Shown here piece by piece: positions 53,872 to 62,400 of a DNA stretch of 64,000 bases. The DNA is from Photorhabdus caribbeanensis (lineage in GTDB: Bacteria; Pseudomonadota; Gammaproteobacteria; Enterobacterales; Enterobacteriaceae). Every line of letters starts with the position of its first letter. Position 1 is the stretch's first letter. The notes below the pieces were generated by a model. The model was not told the origin of the DNA. It did no database searches and was given only the letters and a program-made list of their open reading frames with translations. The stretch is taken from positions 62,001 to 126,000 of the forward strand of contig NZ_RCWB01000007.1 in assembly GCF_018448885.1 (NCBI RefSeq), given 5' to 3'. The translations under genes and the position numbers were made by a program.

Positions 53872-55125
53872 TTATTTGGCATTTAACACTTCGTTTAATT
53901 TACTTTCATCAAGCTGACGACAACGTTTCGCTACCACAATCGTTGCAACGCCATTACCAATTAGGTTCGTTAACGCTCTTGCTTCTGACATGAAACGATC
54001 TATTCCCAATATTAATGCCAGCCCCGCTAGTGGTAAATGCCCAACCGCAGAAATTGTCGCAGCTAATACAATAAACCCACTACCTGTTACACCAGCGGCA
54101 CCTTTAGAGGATAAAAGCAATACAACTAATAGCGTTATTTGATGCACTATATCCATATGAGTATTCGTTGCTTGAGCAATAAATACCGCAGCCATTGTCA
54201 GGTAAATAGAGGTCCCATCCAGATTAAATGAATATCCCGTTGGTATTACCAAACCAACAACAGATTTCTGGCATCCCACTTTCTCCATTTTATCTAACAT
54301 ACGCGGCAATGCAGATTCAGAAGACGATGTTCCCAATACGATTAATAATTCTTCTTTAATGTAATTAATGAATCGGAATATACTAAACCCAGTGGCTTTA
54401 GCAATCGTTCCTAAAACAAATACCACAAAAAGAATACAGGTAATATAAAAGCAAACTATTAATTGCCCTAATTGTACCAATGTACCAATACCATATTTCC
54501 CGATAGTAAATGCCACTGCACCAAAAGCCCCTAAAGGAGCTAACCGCATTATCATATTGATAATACCGAAAATAACATGAGAGAAACCATCAATAATATT
54601 AAAGATTGGTTTCCCTTTCTCTCCTAAACGATGAAGTGCAAAACCAAATAACACAGCAAATAATAAGACCTGCAAAATATTACCACTGGCAAATACCCCG
54701 ATGACACTGGCCGGAATAACATCAAGTAAAAATGCTACTGTCCCTTGTTCAGCCGCCTTTTCCGCATATAGGGATACCGCTTTAACATCTAATGTAGAGG
54801 GATCAATATTCATCCCCGCGCCAGGCTGTACAACATTGACAACAATTAGCCCAATAATCAAAGCAATTGTGCTAACTATTTCAAAATATACCAATGCAAT
54901 AGCGCCTGTTTTACCAACAGCTTTCATACTTTCCATACCTGCGATACCGGTTACAACGGTACAGAAAATAACTGGAGCAATAACCATTTTGATTAATTTG
55001 ACAAACCCATCACCTAATGGCTTCATTTCTGCACCAAGCTGTGGATAGAAATGCCCCAGAAGTATGCCGATAGTTATTGCAACCAAAACTTGAAAATAAA
55101 GACTCTTTAGTAAATTTTTCTTCAC
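53872..55125 (-). CDS. dctA: C4-dicarboxylate transporter DctA
   Basis: 417 residues, very close to E. coli DctA. It is an inner-membrane proton symporter for succinate, fumarate, malate and aspartate under aerobic conditions. The serine-rich [14 protein letters not shown] loop and [16 protein letters not shown], with the later [16 protein letters not shown], are the substrate-site signatures of the dicarboxylate/amino-acid:cation symporter family. The C-terminus is about 10 residues shorter than E. coli. It starts with GTG. A CRP-like site lies about 160 bases upstream. It is not in its E. coli location. Confidence 0.94.
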   Translation of the reverse strand: MKKNLLKSLYFQVLVAITIGILLGHFYPQLGAEMKPLGDGFVKLIKMVIAPVIFCTVVTGIAGMESMKAVGKTGAIALVYFEIVSTIALIIGLIVVNVVQPGAGMNIDPSTLDVKAVSLYAEKAAEQGTVAFLLDVIPASVIGVFASGNILQVLLFAVLFGFALHRLGEKGKPIFNIIDGFSHVIFGIINMIMRLAPLGAFGAVAFTIGKYGIGTLVQLGQLIVCFYITCILFVVFVLGTIAKATGFSIFRFINYIKEELLIVLGTSSSESALPRMLDKMEKVGCQKSVVGLVIPTGYSFNLDGTSIYLTMAAVFIAQATNTHMDIVHQITLLVVLLLSSKGAAGVTGSGFIVLAATISAVGHLPLAGLALILGIDRFMSEARALTNLIGNGVATIVVAKRCRQLDESKLNEVLNAK

Positions 55126-55587
55126 TTCTTAATTCCCTAATCCATAGTATAAAATCAGATTCTATTTATTCTTATTAGAACGGTGTAGCTATTGTTAAAT
55201 GTACCTTATGTCTTCATTCATATAACACATAAAGTAAATTTTCATCATTTTTTCACAAAAAATTAAAATTAACACACAATTTTTTAAGATATAGATCACA
55301 TAAACACACAATCAATAACCTCACTAAGATGATTGAACCGATAATCATCTCATAAGTTATTTAAAACTTTCCATTTAATAATACTATTTACTTGAAGAAC
55401 ATTTATTTTTCAATCCATTAAGTATTACATTGAAAAAATTAACAAGTTTTTGATGCATGAGCGTTTTGATAACCATTTAATCATAAGATATTATTAACTA
55501 TAATTGTACAACCCAGTTGCTTTTTCATAATTTAAGCAACAATATACACGGTACGATATCAATACCTGACAGAAAATAATTCTCATC
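55126..55587. other. Divergent promoter region of dctA and ybfF
   Basis: 462 AT-rich bases between divergent starts. It contains the possible CRP site. No other gene or repeat is visible. Confidence 0.55.
55283..55304 (-). promoter_or_regulatory. Possible CRP site upstream of dctA
   Basis: A strong half-site, ATAGATCACATAA, with a degenerate left half (TTTTTAAGAT), upstream of dctA. E. coli dctA is CRP-activated. Only one half matches well. Confidence 0.35.
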
Positions 55588-56379
55588 ATGAAATTAGACA
55601 CCCCGTTAAATTACCATATGCAGATACCGGAAAATCCGCTCTCTTCTACTCCTGTGGTATTCATCCACGGGTTATTCGGTGATCTCAATAATCTTGGGGT
55701 TTTGGCCCGTGATTTGCAGCAATACTATCCCGTCATTCAAGTTGATGTACGCAATCACGGTTTATCTCCACGGGCAAATAACATGGATTACCACGATATG
55801 GCACAAGATGTTATTTCCCTGCTGGATCATCTGCAAATTCAGGCCGCCATTATTATTGGTCATTCAATGGGCGGTAAGATCGCGATGGCAATAACCGCGC
55901 TAGCGCCAGAACGGATAGAAAAAATTGTTCTTATTGATATAGCGCCTATCGCTTATCAGGTTCGCCGTCATGACCAAATCTTTACCGCACTAAACAACGT
56001 GACAGAAGCCGGAGTTAAAACCCGTCAAGACGCCGCTAAAATTATGCGAGAAAATATTCAGGAAGAAGGTGTCATTCAGTTTTTACTGAAATCATTCCAT
56101 CAAGGGGAATGGAAATTCAATTTGCCGGTATTAATTGACCAGTACGAAAAGATCAGCGGCTGGCAAGAAATCCCTACCTGGCCTCATCCCGCTTTGTTTA
56201 TTCGTGGCGGCCTCTCCCCTTATATTCAGGAAGAATATCGGGACGATATCGCCAGACAATTTCCACAGGCTAAAGCTTGGGTAGTCGCCGGTTGCGGCCA
56301 CTGGGTTCATGCAGAAAAACCAGACGCAGTTTTAAAGGCAATTCATCGCTTTCTTAATACCGATACGCAATTAATGTAG
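55588..56379 (+). CDS. ybfF: Alpha/beta-hydrolase esterase YbfF
   Basis: 263 residues. Fold motifs: VVFIHGLFGDLNNLG (oxyanion loop, about 24-38), nucleophile elbow GHSMGG (about 91-96) and catalytic His in GCGHWVHAEKPDAVL near the end. It is highly similar to E. coli YbfF, an esterase active on short acyl and thioester substrates such as palmitoyl-CoA and malonyl-CoA. It stands alone, divergent from dctA and convergent with the RTX toxin. In E. coli it lies beside seqA, so its position here is rearranged. The ribosome site is weak. Confidence 0.93.
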   Translation: MKLDTPLNYHMQIPENPLSSTPVVFIHGLFGDLNNLGVLARDLQQYYPVIQVDVRNHGLSPRANNMDYHDMAQDVISLLDHLQIQAAIIIGHSMGGKIAMAITALAPERIEKIVLIDIAPIAYQVRRHDQIFTALNNVTEAGVKTRQDAAKIMRENIQEEGVIQFLLKSFHQGEWKFNLPVLIDQYEKISGWQEIPTWPHPALFIRGGLSPYIQEEYRDDIARQFPQAKAWVVAGCGHWVHAEKPDAVLKAIHRFLNTDTQLM

Positions 56380-56399
56380 GAAACCAGTCGATTAGCGAT

Positions 56400-56430
56400 A
56401 AAAGTGGCTCATTTATCTTGAGCCACTTGA
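56400..56430. terminator. Bidirectional terminator between ybfF and the RTX toxin
   Basis: AAGTGGCTCA and TGAGCCACTT form a perfect 10-bp stem with a 7-base loop between the two convergent genes, 22 bases after ybfF. Confidence 0.8.
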
Positions 56431-56445
56431 TTACCAGGAATTTAA

Positions 56446-59400
56446 TTAAGCAAATTTCCCCTTGCCAATCGTGACATCTGCCCATGCCGTTGCGATAGCC
56501 ACTTTCGCTTGACTTTCTAGCCCTTCAATAAAACCATTATCACCGGTTGTCGGAGCAAAACCACTCATTGCCTGGATCAAAGAATCCACCACATTATCTG
56601 ACAGTGCCGTAAATTCACGCTCCCCTAATACGTTCTTATCACCTATCTGAGTCACCAATTTGGCGCGATTGCCATTAAAGTAATCATCAAAGGTAATCGA
56701 ACCTACTGATTCAAATAACCCCTGAGCGCTATTGTCCCGAGTTTGGCGCTTCACTGACAGCACCAAATCATATCCGCTGCGCTGCAACCACAGGTTTCGC
56801 CAGTCAACGTCATTCAGCAATATCATGTCTTCTGCGTTGATATCATTGACCGACGTATCAATCACCTCTCCGCTAACCACAAAACTGTCTGCGCCCGAAC
56901 CACCCAGGAAGCGGTTCTGGTACCCGCCTAGCACCAGTAGATCCTGACCTTCACCGCCATCAAATTCACTGAACTTCGAAATCGCCGCAGCTATCAAGTG
57001 ATCATCACCTTCTCCACCGTTGATTACCGCATGATAGCCCATCAGTTTTATTGCATCGTTACCGGAATAGCCGTCGATCCGGTTGTCATTGCCAAATACT
57101 CGGGCAAAATCATTGCCTCCACCCAATTCAACCTGGTTATTATTGCCGATGGCGACAACATAATCCTGACCTTCACCGCTATCTACTCGGTTATAGTTGC
57201 CGGAGATAGTGACGTAATCCTGTCCGTTACCCGCATCAATAAAACCGCCTTCACCAAAGACAAACGCCTGATCATTACCTTCACCCATAAACACATGGTT
57301 AATACGCCCGGCCACTACCGCGGTATCATTGCCATTACCGCCAAACATCCAGTTTTCACGTCCCATCAGGACGCCCAGATCATCGCCTTCACCGCCGGTA
57401 AAGATGTTGGAAGTACCAATTGAATAATAAACATCATCACCTCGACCACCCCAGAAGTTGTTGTTATCTCCCAGATAAGCACCGAGATCTTTACCATCTC
57501 CACCCCAGTTGAAGTTGTAGTTTCCCAACGATATATGGATATCGCCATCATCATGCAAATGACCGCTGTTACGCAGGAAATCAAACGTTTTTTCCTCCAT
57601 ATTAAGCAAATCAGCCGTCAGGTTTTCTTTCAAATGCGTGGCTAAGGACGTCATTTCTGCTTGCTTATCTTTACTGAACATCGTCGCAAACAGACTAGGC
57701 AGATTCAGTGAGTTAAAGCCAAATGCAAATTTTGCTGTATCATCGGCCTGAGTACGCTTTCCATCAATGTTTACTGGAGATTCCGGTTTACGGTTTTCAT
57801 CAGAGGCTTTCTCTTGCAAACCATGACTTTCCGCAAACGATCTGACGCCATCCTCGCCCATATCAATTCCCGCTTTCAAACCATCAAGCAATCCCTCTAG
57901 ATTTGTAAAAGCTTTCAGTTGATCCCCACTAAAGTCTGCAATCACTGTCAGCATCTCTTGCAGAATCGCTTCGCTATTAACCGGTTCTCCTGTACGGGAA
58001 ACAATGTAGCCCTCTGCGGTGTAATTCACGGCAAAAATGTCCGCTAAGGTAGTCTCTGCATTTACACTTGCTAATCGGCCAAGCAGCTTATTCTTAAGCT
58101 GACGCGGCAAGTCTTGCGGATGATAGGTAAAAGTGGTCTTCGCCATACCCGTTGTCGAATATTGCTGAGTCATCAGACCAAACAACGAACCCAGGTTGGT
58201 ATCCATAATCGACTGGATATGATCACCAAACATAAAATTCCAGTTTCCGGCTGTTACCTGGATATCTGCCCCTTGACCACCGACGGCAAAGTTAAAAGCC
58301 AGCTTCTCATTAGCCTGACGGAATTTATTTGCGCGGCTCATTGTGCCCATATCATTCACATTGCTGGTTAGCCATTGGTAGTATTTTTTATTCAATGTGG
58401 CTTCAATATCTCGCTTCAAACCACGGCTACTACGTTCATGCTGTAAATCCAGCTCAACCAACGTCTTGTAGTTCACACTACTGGTCTGATCCAAACCAGA
58501 CATATCCTGCACAAATTTGCTCGCACCGGCGATAGTCCATTGCTGATCTTGCGCGATTAACCAATCCTGTTCTCTACCAGAGCGGGAAATACTTTGTAGT
58601 ACCCCACTAACATGCGCCACACCATCAAATGGGTTAACCAGTGGCGGCGTTGGAATGGATTTATCCATCATCACAATCAAGTCATTACTGCTGCCCTGAC
58701 TGAAACTAACGTTACGATGACCGATAAACATCTGCGCCCCTTCAAGCGCCTGATAACCACTGATATCGTAGCTGTGTTTGCTGTCACCGTCACCGATATG
58801 AACCATCACATTATTGTCACCGAAGGCCAGTGATTTAAAGCCACCGCTACCCACTTTAATACCGACATTTGATGTTCCCCAATTGAGCGCAGTAAACTCC
58901 CCTTCACCCACATTAACCTGAATGTTGCCGGAGTAGCTAAACTGATCGTTAGGGTCAATTTGAATAATATTTTCACGTTTCTTTGGCGCAGTAAAAGGGC
59001 GACGATAATCTGCAACTGCCCCTCTCGTCACCACATCAGCCCCAGAGTATCCCACTTTGGAAAGAATGATGTCACTTTCAGTAATACCGCGAATAACCCT
59101 TTCTGTACTGGTCGTCAATCCATCTTGTTTATTCCATTCGAATACGACTTTGTTATCAGGCAAGTTATTAACCCACTGGTTATTGGCATCACGGGTAAAT
59201 TTACGGCCTGTTGCATCAACCGCTACTTCGCTACGGCGGGCGGAAACATTACTGCGAATACCTTGCTTATCTAACTCTGTGATAAAGCGATGGGCAAAAC
59301 CGTCCCGTTTGTCATCACTTATCAAAGAACAACCCACGATGCTGATATGGTCAGGTTTACCCGCTGGTTTAAAGTCGTGACTGAACTGCCTTAGTCTGAC

Positions 59401-62400
59401 AGCCAATTCATCGGCAGTGTAACCACTCAGGCGAATGTTATTTTCCTCCGACGTATCACGGCCATGACCGACAATTTGCCAACGTAACTTGCCGGATAAT
59501 CTGGCAGAATCGCCATAAACGACACGATATTTACCATCAGCATCGAGTTGCACCACCACACTGGAATCCGGGTGTTTACCGGCCAGATTGGCGGCAGCTT
59601 TAGCAACAACCGGATTATCCTCCATTTGAATAATGACCTGATAACTAAAACGAGTCGTACGCTCATCGGCTTGTGGTGTGACAGCTACCTGCTCCCAATC
59701 CCCTGCATTTTTGTTTTTGATGATGTCACTTGATGACAGTTTTTCCAGTAACGTGCTCGCCGCATCACTATCAACCGGCATTTTAAGTATCAGCCGATTT
59801 GTTGCTGGATAAGAGAGGACTTTATCGATATTCAACTGCACAAAGCTGGTCGCTTGTTTAAAGTTGTTGCTCTCAATGTCGACCAGAACCTTCTTAGTTT
59901 GTTTACCTTGCTTAGCTGTCACTTCCAAGGTGATATCACCTTCTCGGTAATCAACTACACGGCCAGTGACGTTTTGAATTAAGTTAAATACCTTGCCTTG
60001 CTCTTTCAATGCACGCAATACGTAGTTTTGTTCACCATCACGCGACGTTTTCCAAACGCCGTCATATTTCGCAATGGTTCCCTCTTCAAACTTATTAAAG
60101 TGAATATAAAAGCTTTGGTCGGGTTCTTTACTTGCCTGAAATTTATAACTCGTTATAAACCCTTTATGAAACGCATCCATAAAACGGCGGAAATCGTTAT
60201 AGTTAGCAAACGATTTGCCGCCATAGTTAGGATCATAAAATGACCAAACTGTTTGGTTGAGTTTTTTATGCACCACAACAGACATGGCATGTTCTTCAGA
60301 CATGAATGATATGTAAGTCGACTTTCTCACATGAAGCAACTTATCCATAACGGATTCATAGCCCTCAGCAGAGTAATTAAGTGCATTACTAATATTCGGC
60401 CCGGCCAATCCATTAGCTTTCAATTTGCCGCCATAGGCAGCATTCGCTTTTTTATAGGCTTCAAGAGTAGAGTCATCCATAAATTGGCTGTACTGCATCG
60501 ATAATAAATCTTCAATAACCAGCCCAATATTTTGACGGCGATATTGGATTAACAAAGCGGATTCGATGGCGTTGATATCGTTTTTCTTATTGACTGATTT
60601 GTCGTTGTAGGCTTTTACAGTGTCCTTCAACCACATCATATAAGCTTTACCGCCTCCTGAGCCATGTACTCGTTCTTCCATTAAATAACGAGCAGATAAA
60701 GCAAAACACAATCCTTTCATGAGTTTTTTAGACTCGGCGGTATCTCCTTTAGTCAGAAGCACACTGCCAATTTCCGGGATAATTTCGCTAAGTTTTTCCA
60801 ACACATTACCGTCCTGGCTAAAATGAAATGAATAAGCCTCCAGCTCTTTTCCGTGTGCTATAAAGTCAAAAATTTTATTATCAATTTTTTGTAAAACATC
60901 CCCTTTTATTGTCCCACGATGTTGAGAAGATGTTGTTAGTAGATTTTTATCCAACAGGATTTGATTATTAACCTGCAACCGATTAATCATGTTTTCCGCA
61001 TCTTTCAGTACGGCCAGATCTTCTTCCATCAACCCTGCACTGAATCGCCCATCTGCCTGTACAGCAAACTCGGGGTTGACATGGCTGCTGGTTTCAACCA
61101 TAGCCGTTGACTGGTAAGCCTCTCCAGACAAACCGCTGCCAAGTGCCCCCATACGCTGTGGCTTAGCATTGTCACTCTGCTTGGCGCTCTTCGCATCGGT
61201 TTGTGCCTGAATCACTTTATCCTCAGCCACAGCAATTTCCTGTTTGCCTCGATTCTCTGCCTCCTGATAGGCAATGTTAATATCATTCTTAGCTTTTTCT
61301 GCCTGCTGCTGTTGTAATAGCGCCTCTTTCTTTCTCAATTTTGCTTTTTCATAAGCGCCTATTGCATCTTGTTGCATACCAATACGATGCTGCTCACTTT
61401 TCGCTACACCTGCCTCCGATTGCGCAATCGCTTTTTTTATTTTTTGTTGATTATCAGTAACATTTTTCTGAGCATTAAATAACTCTTCCTGTGTAGTAAA
61501 TTTGGTGTGCTCCCATTTACTTCGAACATTGTTCAATAATCCAGCAGCAAATTGATTACGCCATGGATCACCTGATTTACCGTGGTAATTATCAAAGTCA
61601 TTCAGTGTATCCAAACCTTGAGTCATGGAGAGCAGTTCATCTGTTACTGCTTGTGATTCTTCTTTTATTGCATCACGTTGTGCTTGCCCATTGGTGTTTA
61701 GCGCTGCCTGATCCGTTGATTCCAACTGAGACCGCGCTCCTGCAATTGCTGCCAGTTGTTTCTCTTTCTCTTGTTCTAAGATGCGGCGATCTTTTTCAGC
61801 TTTATCTTTATCGTTTAACGCATTTTGCGCCGCTTTATCCTGTTTTATCTGTTCGATAACAGCCTTGGCTGGTCGTAGGCTCTCCGATTTCGCAACAATA
61901 TTATCGAGAACATAACCTACGCCATCATTTAAACCTGTACCTTTAAATGCAATTTGGTTACTACCTGCTTTTGCTGTCAACTCCAGCGTTTTGTTTTGCC
62001 ATCCAGCGGCATCTCCAGCAGTTGAGAATACCTGTTCCCCGTTCCAGAAAACCTCCATGCCATTGTTGGTAAGATAAGCATTATGACGATTGGCAAAATC
62101 AAAACTCAGTGAAATAACTTCTCCTTCGAACAAGTTTTGTAGATCCTGATAAATCGCAGTGTTTTTATCCGCATCAAGTTCACTAACCCGCTCTCCATGC
62201 CCCTCGTTATCAAGACCGTAAGCACCGGCTGGGTGATATGCCTCAATACCATTAGTTGCCTGCCAGCCGTAATTACCTTGTTCAAAATTACCATTGATGA
62301 TCAGATTGGCTTCCTGTTCCGGATCATCGCTTTCATTAATATTCAATGAATGATGGGTATTTTCGAATTCGGGCGTTTCGACCGCTGTTATAGAACCATT

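Noticed and set aside
58100-59380. Several plus-strand frames of 60-107 codons opposite the toxin gene
   Set aside because: They are shadows of the toxin coding strand without ribosome sites.
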